Positions 1 to 8,432 of a stretch of 64,000 bases of DNA are shown here, in pieces. The first letter of the stretch is position 1, and the number at the start of each line of letters is the position of its first letter. The position numbers were made by a program, and so were the translations under genes. A model generated the notes under the pieces. It was given only the letters and a program-made list of their open reading frames with translations, was not told the DNA's origin and did no database searches. Source of the stretch: Lachnospiraceae bacterium (GTDB lineage: Bacteria; Bacillota; Clostridia; Lachnospirales; Lachnospiraceae); NCBI GenBank assembly GCA_028696165.1, contig JAQVHQ010000008.1, positions 1 through 64,000 of the forward strand. Direction: 5' to 3'.

Positions 1-63
1 ACGGACGCGAAGTCCAAGAAAGGAAGCCGATATACCATTGCTACCTACATTCTAACAGCTTAA
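1..63 (+). CDS. C-terminal end of a probable sensor histidine kinase (partial)
   Basis: Frame 1 is open from the window edge to a TAA at 61-63 and gives about 20 residues containing KKGSRYTIATYI. This resembles the last strand of a histidine-kinase ATPase domain, which often ends in a G-S-x-F/Y-T-(I/V) pattern. The next gene encodes a phosphotransfer (Hpt) protein, which fits a hybrid kinase upstream. Too little is present to prove the family, so the call rests on the motif and the neighbour. Confidence 0.45.
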   Translation, partial: TDAKSKKGSRYTIATYILTA

Positions 64-142
64 GTAACAAGATGGATAATTCCTTACTGGTTGTAAGGGA
101 TATTAACCATAAATACATTGTAGTAGAGAGGAGATTAATACA

Positions 143-502
143 ATGAGCGATATTATGAAAATACTGGATGATATAGGTGCAGAGACTGAAGATGCACTGG
201 AGCGTTTTATGAATGATGAGGAGATGTATCTGAAATATGTCCGCAGCTTTCCCGAAGAACATAGTATGCCAGATCTGGTGGCGGCAGTAGAACGCAAGGA
301 TTATGATGCAGCGGAGAAATCCGTACATGCCTTGAAAGGAATCGTGAATAACCTGGGATTTCTTCCACTTGCAGATGCTGCTATAGATATGCTGGAAGAA
401 CTAAGAGACGAGAACATTGAAGACGCACTGGAAGCTTACGAAGATGTAAAGACAGAGTATCGGAAGTTTACGGATGCCATAAATACATGGAAAGCAGAAT
501 AG
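143..502 (+). CDS. Hpt-domain histidine phosphotransfer protein
   Basis: A 119-residue, all-helical, acidic protein whose length is that of a stand-alone Hpt domain. The motif HALKG (residues 62-66) is the phosphorylation site of Hpt domains, with His62 the predicted phospho-acceptor and the Lys and Gly conserved around it. It would carry phosphate between a hybrid sensor kinase and a response regulator in the cytoplasm. An AGGAG ribosome site precedes the ATG. It lies 79 bp after a probable kinase end and stops at a strong bidirectional terminator, so it is probably the last gene of a phosphorelay operon whose front is outside the window. Confidence 0.88.
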   Translation: MSDIMKILDDIGAETEDALERFMNDEEMYLKYVRSFPEEHSMPDLVAAVERKDYDAAEKSVHALKGIVNNLGFLPLADAAIDMLEELRDENIEDALEAYEDVKTEYRKFTDAINTWKAE

Positions 503-558
503 ACAATTAAGATATCCTGAGAAAGACTTACGGGATTATAAGGAAAATGATACAAAAT

Positions 559-592
559 AAGCCTGAGCTTAAATAAACTCAGGCTTGTTTTT
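559..592. terminator. Bidirectional intrinsic terminator
   Basis: The arms AAGCCTGAG and CTCAGGCTT form a 9-bp stem with a 10-nt loop, followed by GTTTTTA. It sits between the convergent Hpt gene and the MATE gene and can serve both. Confidence 0.85.
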
Positions 593-1955
593 ATGCTTCC
601 AAAGGCTTGATTTTTAATCGGTAAATTCGTTTAAACAAATAGAAAGAAGCGATTACAGATATGATTTCTGCAATCGGGAAGGACCACCAGATTGCCTGCA
701 GTCCAAAGGCATGGCTTAGGAAGTAAGCAACCGGAACCAGTACGAAGAGCTGGCGTGCCAGGGATACAATCAGACTGTAGGTACCATTTCCCAGTGCCTG
801 GTAGACGGAACCTGTGATGATACAGTAACCGGCGAACAGGAAACTGATGCTGATGATACGAAGGGCAGGTACGCCTATTTCCAACATATTGGCAGAAGCA
901 TTGAACAGCCCCAACAGCTTATCTGGAAGGAACATAAACATAGAAATACCGATGAGCATCATGCAGGTTGCGGCGATGGCGGACAGTTTGTAGGTTTCCA
1001 TGATTCGCTTAGGATTCCTGGCACCATAGTTGAATGCAATGATTGGAACCATGCCGGAATTCAAACCGAAGACAGGCATGAAGAAAATGCTGTTTAATTT
1101 AAAGTAAACACCGAATACCGCAGTTGCAGTTGAAGTAAATGCCAGTAAAATCTTATTGAAACAGAAAGTCATGACAGAACCTATGGACATCATGATGATG
1201 GATGGAATACCAACCACATAAATCTGCTTGATAGTATGCCAATGCAGGCGCATAGCCTTCCAGCTAAACTGGAGTTCCTTATTATAGCGAAGATTCAGGA
1301 ACAGAGAGATAAAGGCTCCCAGAATCTGTCCTGAGACAGTTGCAATAGCTGCACCGGCTACTCCTAATTTTGGAAAACCAAGTAATCCAAAGATTAAGAT
1401 CGGGTCAAAGATAATGTTAAAGATAGCTCCCACTGCCTGGGAAATCATAGATAGATGTGTTCGTCCGGTAGACTGCAGCAGTCGTTCCAATGTGATAACG
1501 AAGAATGCTCCGAAGGAAAGGCCGCAGACAAGAGTCATATAGTCATGTCCAAAAGCGCAGATTTCAGCATCAGAAGTCTGAATCTTAAAAAAGACATCAG
1601 TAAGAGATACCGTGATAACTGCAAAGATAATATAGCTGATTAATGCCAGAAGCAGCGCATTGTGGGCCACTCGATTAGCACCTTTGTAATCATGCTCTCC
1701 AAGATTTCTGGAAAGCAGTGCATTGATACCTACGCAGGTTCCAGATACGATGGAAATCATTAGATTTTGCACCGGAAATGCTAAAGATACAGCAGACAGT
1801 GCATTTTCATTAATCTGTGCTACGAACATGCTGTCTACGATGTTATACAGAGCCTGGATCATCATTGAGATGATCATGGGTAGTGCCATAGTAAATAGTA
1901 GTTTTGGAATGGGCATCGTTCCCATTTTGTTTTCCTGGTGTACAGTTTGTTCCAT
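591..1955 (-). CDS. MATE family efflux transporter
   Basis: A 454-residue polytopic membrane protein with the two-fold MATE architecture of about 12 hydrophobic segments. It opens with a typical N-terminus (PIPKLLFTMALPMIISMMIQ) and has the early motif ALYNIVDSMFVAQ. Such proteins export cationic drugs or metabolites using Na+ or H+ gradients. The start at 1955 is chosen over an upstream in-frame ATG at 2066 because a GGAGG lies 6 nt before it and the upstream extension is not conserved-looking. Divergent from the GreA gene. The substrate cannot be told from sequence. Confidence 0.93.
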   Translation of the reverse strand: MEQTVHQENKMGTMPIPKLLFTMALPMIISMMIQALYNIVDSMFVAQINENALSAVSLAFPVQNLMISIVSGTCVGINALLSRNLGEHDYKGANRVAHNALLLALISYIIFAVITVSLTDVFFKIQTSDAEICAFGHDYMTLVCGLSFGAFFVITLERLLQSTGRTHLSMISQAVGAIFNIIFDPILIFGLLGFPKLGVAGAAIATVSGQILGAFISLFLNLRYNKELQFSWKAMRLHWHTIKQIYVVGIPSIIMMSIGSVMTFCFNKILLAFTSTATAVFGVYFKLNSIFFMPVFGLNSGMVPIIAFNYGARNPKRIMETYKLSAIAATCMMLIGISMFMFLPDKLLGLFNASANMLEIGVPALRIISISFLFAGYCIITGSVYQALGNGTYSLIVSLARQLFVLVPVAYFLSHAFGLQAIWWSFPIAEIISVIASFYLFKRIYRLKIKPLEA

Positions 1956-2078
1956 AAGAGCCTCCCTCGAATTAAGTAGTACGTAAAACGGATGTATATA
2001 CTTCATATTTAAAATAAAATCACATCTGACTATAAATATGATAACGAACCTGAATATATATGTCAATGAAAGATGGGC

Positions 2079-2107
2079 TTGATTCGTAAAAATTGGTGCG
2101 CTATACT
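2079..2107 (+). promoter_or_regulatory. Sigma-A-type promoter of the GreA-family gene
   Basis: TTGATT (2079-2084), a 17-nt spacer and TATACT (2102-2107), about 70 nt upstream of the start codon. Confidence 0.7.
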
Positions 2108-2174
2108 ATAAGCTGCAAGGTAAAGGGATAATGAAAGTGGTATTACCATGAAAATAGAAATGGGGAAATAAATA

Positions 2175-2678
2175 ATGAGAGAACAATTGACAAAAAGTGA
2201 TGTGCAAAAAATAGAGGAAGAAATCGAACACCGGAAGCTGGTTATTCGCAAGGAGGCCATAGAAGCAGTAAAGGAAGCAAGGGCTCATGGGGACTTAAGT
2301 GAAAATTTTGAGTACCATGCTGCAAAGAAATACAAAAATCAAAATGAAAGCCGCATTCGTTATCTGGAGCGTATGTTAAGAACAGCAGAAATCGTATCGG
2401 ACACTTCAAAAGAAGATGAAGTGGGAATCAATAATACAGTTGAAGTGCATTTTGAAGATGATGATGAGACGGAAGTATATCGTCTGGTAACTTCTATCCG
2501 GGGAAATTCTGTAAAAGGATTGATCAGCACAGAATCACCGATTGGAAAGGCAATCCTTGGAAAGAAGATTGGTGACCGGGTGTACGTAAAGGTCAACGAG
2601 AATGCAGGGTATTATGTGGTAATTAAATCAATTCAGAATACCCAGGATGACAGCCAGGATTCCATACGTGGATTCTAG
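2175..2678 (+). CDS. GreA/GreB-family transcription elongation factor
   Basis: A 167-residue protein with the Gre layout: an N-terminal antiparallel coiled coil (residues about 1-75) whose acidic tip HGDLSENFEYHAAK carries the Asp and Glu that reach into the RNA polymerase secondary channel, then a C-terminal FKBP-like domain ending in a GDRVYVKV-type strand. It would stimulate transcript cleavage in stalled polymerase. The C-terminal tail is longer and more polar than in canonical GreA, so it may be a second Gre paralogue rather than the housekeeping copy. GGGGA precedes the ATG, and a clear promoter lies upstream. Confidence 0.9.
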   Translation: MREQLTKSDVQKIEEEIEHRKLVIRKEAIEAVKEARAHGDLSENFEYHAAKKYKNQNESRIRYLERMLRTAEIVSDTSKEDEVGINNTVEVHFEDDDETEVYRLVTSIRGNSVKGLISTESPIGKAILGKKIGDRVYVKVNENAGYYVVIKSIQNTQDDSQDSIRGF

Positions 2679-2723
2679 AATGGAAATTAATAAATAAAAA
2701 TAGAAATAAAATCAAAAAAGATG

Positions 2724-2752
2724 TTGACAAAATGAGAACCATGCGATAGAAT
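2724..2752 (+). promoter_or_regulatory. Strong promoter of the tRNA-Gly pair
   Basis: A consensus TTGACA (2724-2729), a 17-nt spacer and TAGAAT (2747-2752), 50 nt before the first tRNA. This is the closest match to consensus in the first 10 kb and is as expected for stable RNA. Confidence 0.85.
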
Positions 2753-2801
2753 AACTTTTGTCGCTGAAAAGAAATTCTTTTCATGACAAAACTTTATAAG
2801 T

Positions 2802-2872
2802 GCGGGTGTAGTTCAATGGTAGAACACTAGCCTTCCAAGCTAGATACGTGGGTTCGATTCCCATCACCCGCT
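2802..2872 (+). tRNA. tRNA-Gly (anticodon TCC)
   Basis: A full cloverleaf can be drawn. The acceptor arms GCGGGTG and CACCCGC pair over 7 bp. The anticodon stem CTAGC/GCTAG carries the loop CTTCCAA with TCC at 2834-2836, and the T arm has GGTTCGATTCC. The discriminator base is T and CCA is not encoded. It reads GGA/GGG codons. Confidence 0.97.
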
Positions 2873-2875
2873 TAT

Positions 2876-2948
2876 GCGCGAGTGGCTCAGTTGGTGGAGC
2901 GCGACCTTGCCAAGGTCGAGGCCGCGGGTTCGAGTCCCGTCTCGCGCT
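2876..2948 (+). tRNA. tRNA-Gly (anticodon GCC)
   Basis: The acceptor arms GCGCGAG and CTCGCGC pair over 7 bp. The anticodon stem CGACC/GGTCG carries the loop TTGCCAA with GCC at 2909-2911, and the T arm has GGTTCGAGTCC. CCA is not encoded. It lies three bases after the TCC isoacceptor and is surely co-transcribed with it. Confidence 0.97.
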
Positions 2949-2955
2949 CTTTACT

Positions 2956-2984
2956 AAGACGAGTCGTTGATTCGTCTTTTTTTG
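2956..2984 (+). terminator. Terminator of the tRNA operon
   Basis: AGACGA pairs with TCGTCT and is followed by a run of T residues just after the second tRNA. Confidence 0.8.
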
Positions 2985-3076
2985 ATTGTTAATTTGTACA
3001 TAGGATGACTGATGAACCTGAATATAGTGATGATAGTTCAATTAACATATAGTAGAAAGAATAAGGTGAATGAGAA

Positions 3077-4105
3077 ATGACAAGGCAGGAAAAAATCCGT
3101 AGAAGAAAAGCCGCCAGAAGGAGAAAAATAATTGCATTGATCATGGGGCTTTGCATTATAGTGTTACTTGCAGTGGCTGTTTTTCTTGTGATTAAAAATC
3201 GATCACAGGACGCAGAAAAAAAGAATGTGCAGGAAACACAATCAGAGAATAATGACAATACACATCTGGAAGATGCGTCAAATGATTCGGCAGAAGATAC
3301 AGCAAATCAGGCAGAGACTGCAGAACCAGAGCCTGCAATGCTGGAACTGACAGAAACACAGAAGTATACGGGCGATTTGCTTTTGGTTAATGACCAGTAT
3401 CCATATCATTTTGAAGAAAATGCGGATTCTCTTCAGTTGGTAAATATCAAAGAAGCACAGACAGTATCTTATGCGGTGAATAAAGAGGATATGCAGCTTG
3501 CTTTGAGGATTATGGCACCGTTGGATCAGATGATTGCAGCCTGCAACAGTGCACTGAATGTTACAACAACAGGAATCAGCAGTGCCTACCGTTCTATAGA
3601 ATATCAGCAGTCCGTATATGATCAGTATGTGGCAGATTATGGACAGGAATATGCAGATGCCTATGTGGCAACACCGGGATATAGTGAACATCATACAGGA
3701 CTTGCTATGGATCTGGGGATATACTATGAGGATGGAAGTGAGGGTAGTTTCTCAGAGAGTGAGAATGCAGTCTGGATGGAAGAAAATGCCTATCATTACG
3801 GGTTTGTTCGCAGATATAAGGAAAGTAAAGTGGCAATTACCGGGATTAATAATGAGGCGTGGCATTTCCGTTATGTAGGAATACCACATGCGACTTATAT
3901 GAATAATAATGATTTGTGTCTGGAAGAGTATCTTGATTTATTAAAGACAACAACTACGCAGGAGACACCGCTTCAGATAGACTGTGAGACGGGTTCTTAT
4001 CAGGTCTTTTATACAAATGCAGTGAGTATTCCACAGCCGGAAGGAACTTACGAGATATCAGGCAATAATTCAGATGGTTATATCATAACAGTATCCGTTG
4101 GATAA
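3077..4105 (+). CDS. VanY-type D-Ala-D-Ala carboxypeptidase (peptidase M15B)
   Basis: A 342-residue protein with a very basic N-terminus, one membrane segment (about residues 18-39), an acidic Asn/Glu/Asp-rich linker to about residue 95, then an extracellular M15B domain. The zinc-site motif SEHHTGLAMD (203-212) supplies His205 and Asp212, and EAWHF (260-264) supplies His263, as in VanY. It probably trims the terminal D-Ala of peptidoglycan stem peptides as a membrane-anchored enzyme. No vanR/S/H/A genes are near, so a housekeeping or L,D-remodelling role is more likely than glycopeptide resistance. The gene is followed after 16 nt by a HAAS-type membrane protein, probably in the same transcript. 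Confidence 0.9.
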   Translation: MTRQEKIRRRKAARRRKIIALIMGLCIIVLLAVAVFLVIKNRSQDAEKKNVQETQSENNDNTHLEDASNDSAEDTANQAETAEPEPAMLELTETQKYTGDLLLVNDQYPYHFEENADSLQLVNIKEAQTVSYAVNKEDMQLALRIMAPLDQMIAACNSALNVTTTGISSAYRSIEYQQSVYDQYVADYGQEYADAYVATPGYSEHHTGLAMDLGIYYEDGSEGSFSESENAVWMEENAYHYGFVRRYKESKVAITGINNEAWHFRYVGIPHATYMNNNDLCLEEYLDLLKTTTTQETPLQIDCETGSYQVFYTNAVSIPQPEGTYEISGNNSDGYIITVSVG

Positions 4106-4121
4106 AAAAACTAGGAGATTT

Positions 4122-5114
4122 ATGATGGAAAAAGAATTAATAGAACGCTATCTATATGCTGCTGGAAAGTATTTACCAAAAAAAGAGAGAGAACATATAA
4201 AAAAGGAAATCAGACAGGCTATTGAGGAACAGTGCAAACAGCTTCAGCAGAAAGAAGCCGATGTGTCGGAACAGGAGATAATTCGAAGAGTACTGGTTGA
4301 TTTTGGCTCACCGGCGCAGGTCGCAGTGGAGTATTCCGGACGTGAAAATCAATACCTGATTGGACCTAAAAGGTATTTGCGTTACATATCAGTTCTACGA
4401 TTGGTGTTGGGCTGTGTGGCAGCAGGGATACTTATAAGTGGAATTGTAACGATTGCGGCAGGAAGCCCTGTCCCCTGGTATACAGTTTTATGGGAGAATA
4501 TCGGTGATATGATTTCTGCGATGATTATGGCTTATGGAATTGTGACACTGGTTTTTTCTCTTATGCAAAGACGTGGCAATAGTCATATTTTCTCAGATCC
4601 TCAGTTGGATGAACTTCCGGAGATCCCCCACAACAGGGAGAAGATACCGAAGCTTCCCTCTATATTGAGTATTGCTTTTATCATAGTACTTACTGCTATG
4701 ATTTTACTGGTTCCGCAGTATTTGGCCTATGCGGTGCAGGGCAGTGTGAGAATTCCCATATTTCGAAGTGCAGTTATCCGGTCACATTGGACAACAGTGA
4801 TTCTGATTGCAGCTATTGGAGTTGTTAAAGAATGTATTCGCCTGTATGATGGCAGGTACTCTATGAGAGTTGTAATTACATCTATAGCAGCCGACGCCTG
4901 CGAAATCGTCTTCTGTGCGAATTTACTTCTTATGGAACAGATTATTAATCCACAGTTTGTGCAGATATTAGAACAGATCCTGGCAAAGCTGCATTTGCAA
5001 TGGGATGTGTTTACACAGAATCTGCCGGTATGGATTCTGGTGGCGATGTCTTTGATATATATATTGGATATGCTAGTAGCATTTGGCAAGGGTGTTCGAT
5101 ATGCCAGACACTAG
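4122..5114 (+). CDS. HAAS-type (DUF1700-like) integral membrane protein
   Basis: A 330-residue protein. The first ~85 residues form a charged helical domain (ELIERYLYAAGKYLPKKERE, then DFGSPAQVAVEY) typical of the HAAS/DUF1700 signalling domain found with PadR regulators. About six hydrophobic segments follow, from residue 90 to the end. The start at 4122 is preferred over 4098 because AGGAG at 4113-4117 is correctly placed and the earlier start would overlap the VanY gene. Function unknown. Its position suggests an envelope-related role with the carboxypeptidase. No padR gene is adjacent. Confidence 0.72.
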   Translation: MMEKELIERYLYAAGKYLPKKEREHIKKEIRQAIEEQCKQLQQKEADVSEQEIIRRVLVDFGSPAQVAVEYSGRENQYLIGPKRYLRYISVLRLVLGCVAAGILISGIVTIAAGSPVPWYTVLWENIGDMISAMIMAYGIVTLVFSLMQRRGNSHIFSDPQLDELPEIPHNREKIPKLPSILSIAFIIVLTAMILLVPQYLAYAVQGSVRIPIFRSAVIRSHWTTVILIAAIGVVKECIRLYDGRYSMRVVITSIAADACEIVFCANLLLMEQIINPQFVQILEQILAKLHLQWDVFTQNLPVWILVAMSLIYILDMLVAFGKGVRYARH

Positions 5115-5246
5115 TTTTCGTGGTACTATGACTGTGAACACGCATGGTGGACGGGCATGGAGAGCAGTTTGGTTGATTTAATTTGAAAAAAAGAGTATGA
5201 TAGAAGATAATTTGATGGTGCATATATTATATATGGAGGTATTATT

Positions 5247-5876
5247 ATGAAAGTATTATTAGTTAATGGAAGTCCGCATAAAAATGGCTGTACTTTTACG
5301 GCTTTGACAGAAGTTGCTTCAGAACTTGAAAAAGCAGGAATCGAGACAGAGATATTCCAGATGGGAAGTTCGAATATTCGCGGATGTAACGGATGCGGAG
5401 TGTGTGGACGCAATCAGAATGGACGTTGTGTACATGACGATGATGCAGTAAATGCGCTGCTTGAAAAAGCAGAAACATGTGATGGGTTTGTGGTAGGCTC
5501 GCCAGTTTACTATGCTTCTCCAAATGGTTCTCTACTGGCACTTTTAGACCGTGCTTTTTATGCGGGAAATAGTTTCGCTTATAAACCGGCAGCGGCAGTG
5601 GTTTCTGCCAGACGTGCAGGAACAACGGCTTCACTGGAAGTGCTGAACAAGTACTTTACAATCAGTAATATGCCGGTGGTATCTTCAAAGTATTGGCCGA
5701 TGGTTCACGGAAACTGTGCCGAAGAGGCGAAGCAGGATCTGGAAGGTATGCAGATTATGCGTACACTGGGAAGGAACATGGCATGGCTGTTAAAGTCTAT
5801 TGAAGCAGGCAGGAAGGCGGGAATAGAACTTCCACAGCCGGAAGAGGTAAATCAGAGGACGAACTTTATCAGATAG
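5247..5876 (+). CDS. Iron-sulfur flavoprotein / NADPH-dependent FMN reductase-like protein
   Basis: A 209-residue flavodoxin-fold protein. The N-terminal LVNGSPHKNGCT loop binds FMN phosphate. It is followed by a compact cysteine cluster, Cys47, Cys50, Cys53 and Cys61 (CX2CX2CX7C), as in iron-sulfur flavoproteins that carry a 4Fe-4S cluster, and by a VGSPVYYASPNG loop. It is likely a cytoplasmic electron-transfer or quinone/nitro-type reductase in an anaerobe. The AGGTATTATT region supplies a ribosome site. The following gene is a second flavodoxin-like protein 42 bp downstream, so the pair may be a redox operon. The physiological substrate is not evident. Confidence 0.85.
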   Translation: MKVLLVNGSPHKNGCTFTALTEVASELEKAGIETEIFQMGSSNIRGCNGCGVCGRNQNGRCVHDDDAVNALLEKAETCDGFVVGSPVYYASPNGSLLALLDRAFYAGNSFAYKPAAAVVSARRAGTTASLEVLNKYFTISNMPVVSSKYWPMVHGNCAEEAKQDLEGMQIMRTLGRNMAWLLKSIEAGRKAGIELPQPEEVNQRTNFIR

Positions 5877-5918
5877 ATATCTGAATAGATAATGAGAGAA
5901 TAGAATTGAGGACAGAAC

Positions 5919-6401
5919 ATGAATATTTTAATTGCATATGCGGGCAAAACGGGTACAACTAAGACGTGTGCACATATGCTGGCAGATAAGCTGAACCGTG
6001 CCACAGTTGTGGATTTGAACAAAGAGAATATTAATCCGGAAAAATTTGAAATCATAGTTGTAGGCAGCAGCGTACGTATGGGAATGATTCAGAAGAGTCT
6101 TCAGAAATGGCTGAAGGAAAACTGGGAAGTTTTAAAACAGAGAAAACTGGCATGTTTTATCTGCAATGGATTTCTGGAGCAGGAAAAGCAGATACTGGCA
6201 GGAAACTTCTCCCAGGAGTTTATGGATCACGCATTCTATGTACGAAGCTTTGGCGGCGAACTGGATGTGAATAAATTAAAAGGATTCGATAAGTTTGTGG
6301 CAAAGAATGTAATGCGTTCTGCGCAGGGAAAAGCAATGGGAACACCGAAAATTCTGGAAGACCGTATTGCAGAACTGGCAAACGAGATTCTTGGACTTTA
6401 A
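5919..6401 (+). CDS. Flavodoxin-domain protein (HemG-like fold)
   Basis: A 160-residue protein starting MNILIAYAGKTGTTKTCA, the phosphate-binding loop of flavodoxins, with a second FMN loop VVGSSVRMGMIQ. The overall layout resembles the flavodoxin_5 family that includes protoporphyrinogen oxidase HemG. No haem-synthesis gene is nearby, so that activity is not inferred. It is probably a small FMN electron carrier co-transcribed with the iron-sulfur flavoprotein upstream, and it ends at a strong terminator. Confidence 0.8.
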   Translation: MNILIAYAGKTGTTKTCAHMLADKLNRATVVDLNKENINPEKFEIIVVGSSVRMGMIQKSLQKWLKENWEVLKQRKLACFICNGFLEQEKQILAGNFSQEFMDHAFYVRSFGGELDVNKLKGFDKFVAKNVMRSAQGKAMGTPKILEDRIAELANEILGL

Positions 6402-6403
6402 AT

Positions 6404-6464
6404 AAAAAAGCAGAAACATCCGTTGAAACCAGATTGGCATAAAACGGGTTGTTTCTGCTTTTTA
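6404..6464 (+). terminator. Intrinsic terminator of the flavoprotein operon
   Basis: AAAAAGCAGAAAC (6405-6417) pairs perfectly with GTTTCTGCTTTTT (6451-6463) across a 33-nt loop. Confidence 0.8.
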
Positions 6465-6490
6465 AGTTCCATTATACTAAAAGAATATGA

Positions 6491-6610
6491 TATAATATAC
6501 GCGATGGCAATGAAGCGAAGCGGAATCGAGCTTGCACTGCAAAATAGTGCGAGCGCAAGAAAGGTTCGGCGTTGTGCTTGCACAAAAGCGGAACCATGGT
6601 AGGTAGTAGT
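6491..6610 (+). promoter_or_regulatory. Promoter and structured 5' leader of the PHP operon
   Basis: A TATAAT box at 6491-6496 is followed by about 110 nt of leader. The leader holds two hairpins: GCTTGCACT/AGTGCGAGC (6530-6538/6546-6554), and a nested one closed by GGTTC/GAACC (6563-6595) with TTGTG/CACAA inside. Neither has a T-run, so they are not plain terminators. The leader is G+C-richer than its surroundings. Confidence 0.45.
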
Positions 6611-6622
6611 GAGGTGAATAAA

Positions 6623-7450
6623 ATGAAATTTGACATGCATACGCACACAAAAGAAGGTTCGCTGGATGCAAAGGCGGAATTGGTTTCCATTGCGAGGAAA
6701 TTAAAAGAAAAAGGATTTCAGGGCATGCTGATAACTGACCATAATTCTTACAAAGGCTATCAGATGTGGGAGTATGTGAAGGAAAAGTATAAAGATCTGG
6801 AAGATTTTGTGATATTAAAGGGAATAGAGTATGATACAGTAGATGGAGGTCATATATTGGTTGTGCTGCCTGATCAGGTTCACTGCAAGTTATTGGAACT
6901 GCGAGGCATGTCAGTTAAGAAATTGGAAGAGCTTGTGCATGGCCTGGGTGGAATTCTTGGTCCGGCGCATCCCTACGGAACAGGTTTTTTTGCACTGATG
7001 CATAATTGGTATGTGCAGCGTCATCTGGATATTATCCCTAAGTTTGATTTTATAGAATCTTTTAACTCCTGTTCAGACAAAATTGCCAACAAACTGGCAA
7101 AGGAACTGGCAGCAAGATATAAAAAGCCTGAGTTTGCAGGGTCTGATGCACATCATCTCCGCAATCTGGGGACGGCATTTGTGGAGTTTACAGACAATAT
7201 TACCTGTAACAACGATTTGATTCGTGCGATTCGAAGACGGCAGGGGATTTATGCCGGGAGCTGCGAAGATGATATAGAGTGGAATGAACCAAATAGAATT
7301 ATCAGATGGATGGGAATAGTGGGGTACTGGATTTATAATAAGTTTGGTTCTCTGATGTATGCCTATTCCAGAATAAAGACACAGCGGCAGTATAAACATA
7401 CGGTCGTATACCAGGACAAAGAAATGGAGAATAACGAATATGGCTATTAA
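6623..7450 (+). CDS. PHP-domain metal-dependent phosphoesterase-like protein
   Basis: A 275-residue protein that starts MKFDMHTHTKEGS, the first PHP motif (HxH metal ligands). It continues with LITDHNSYKG and KGIEYDTVDGGHIL, then a HPYG motif and GSDAHHLRNLGTAFVEF near residue 180, so all expected PHP metal-binding stretches are present. It is likely a metal-dependent phosphoesterase. The start at 6623 is set by GAGGTG at 6611-6616. It opens a four-gene operon, with the next gene overlapping its end, and its role may be tied to those genes. Substrate unknown. Confidence 0.85.
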   Translation: MKFDMHTHTKEGSLDAKAELVSIARKLKEKGFQGMLITDHNSYKGYQMWEYVKEKYKDLEDFVILKGIEYDTVDGGHILVVLPDQVHCKLLELRGMSVKKLEELVHGLGGILGPAHPYGTGFFALMHNWYVQRHLDIIPKFDFIESFNSCSDKIANKLAKELAARYKKPEFAGSDAHHLRNLGTAFVEFTDNITCNNDLIRAIRRRQGIYAGSCEDDIEWNEPNRIIRWMGIVGYWIYNKFGSLMYAYSRIKTQRQYKHTVVYQDKEMENNEYGY

Positions 7451-8432
7451 CAAAGCTGCAAAAGCAGTATTAAAGGCACTTTCTTTCCCGGATTTTGACT
7501 TGAAGGTTTCCAGAAAGCTGGCAAACATGAAAGCGGTGGATCCCTTGAAACTTTTATATAAAACCATTGATTACCAGGTTTATAATGGTGATTACGAAGT
7601 GCCTATGCGTATCTATATTCCGGATGAACATGTGAAAGCCGGTAAGAATATGGAACGCAATACATTTCCGGTACTGCTTTTTTTCCATGGAGGCGGATTT
7701 GTTACAGAGAGTGTAGATACTTACAATAAAGTATGCTGGAATCTGGCCAACAGTACAAATCATGTGGTAGTATCAGTAGATTACCGACTGGCGCCAGAAC
7801 ACCGCTTCCCTATTGGTATTGAGGATTGTTATGCAGCGGCTAAGGCTATATTCCAGGAACGCACGATTCTTAATGTGGATCCAGACAGGATTACCATCAT
7901 TGGTGATAGTGCGGGCGGTAATATTACTGCAGTCCTGTGCCAGATGGCGAGAGACCGCGGAGATTTTACCCCAAAGAGACAGATACTGATTTATCCATGT
8001 ACTGACAGTGATTATTCCGAACATTCCATACATCCATCGGTGATGGAGAATGGCACGGATTATCTTTTGACTAGAAAAGATATGGAAGAATATATGGATT
8101 TATATAAGAGCTGTGATGAGGATTTGGAAAATCCATATCTGGCACCCCTAAAAGCAAAAGATTTATCACATTTGCCAAAAACGCTGTTGATTACTGCACA
8201 GTATGACCCTTTAAGAGATGAGGGTGAGGCTTATGGAAAACGGCTTATAGAAGCGGGAAATGATGTAGAGATGCACCGGATTGATGATGCGCTGCATGGA
8301 TTTTTTGCCCTGTCAACAAAGTATTTTCACGTAAAGGATACGTTGGAATATATTAATTCATTTTTAAGTGAGGTTTGGGAAGATGTTTCAATCCAGGAAG
8401 ACAAGATGGAGGAAGCTGGAGAATGCTGCTAA
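7440..8432 (+). CDS. Alpha/beta-hydrolase, hormone-sensitive-lipase-type esterase
   Basis: A 330-residue esterase of the HSL family. It has the oxyanion-hole motif HGGGF (83-87), YRLAPEHRFP (115-124), the nucleophile elbow GDSAGG (155-160, Ser157), an acid residue in YDPLRDEGEAY and the His in ALHGFF. It would hydrolyse short-chain acyl esters in the cytoplasm. No signal peptide. Its start overlaps the PHP gene by 11 nt and its end overlaps the next gene, which indicates translational coupling in one operon. Confidence 0.9.
   Translation: MAINKAAKAVLKALSFPDFDLKVSRKLANMKAVDPLKLLYKTIDYQVYNGDYEVPMRIYIPDEHVKAGKNMERNTFPVLLFFHGGGFVTESVDTYNKVCWNLANSTNHVVVSVDYRLAPEHRFPIGIEDCYAAAKAIFQERTILNVDPDRITIIGDSAGGNITAVLCQMARDRGDFTPKRQILIYPCTDSDYSEHSIHPSVMENGTDYLLTRKDMEEYMDLYKSCDEDLENPYLAPLKAKDLSHLPKTLLITAQYDPLRDEGEAYGKRLIEAGNDVEMHRIDDALHGFFALSTKYFHVKDTLEYINSFLSEVWEDVSIQEDKMEEAGECC

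Noticed and set aside
2781-3041. Minus-strand frame over the tRNA genes
   Set aside because: It is the antisense translation of two tRNAs, a common false gene.
3077-4105. Vancomycin-resistance cluster gene vanY
   Set aside because: No vanH, ligase, vanX or two-component genes are adjacent. M15B peptidases of this kind are common housekeeping proteins.
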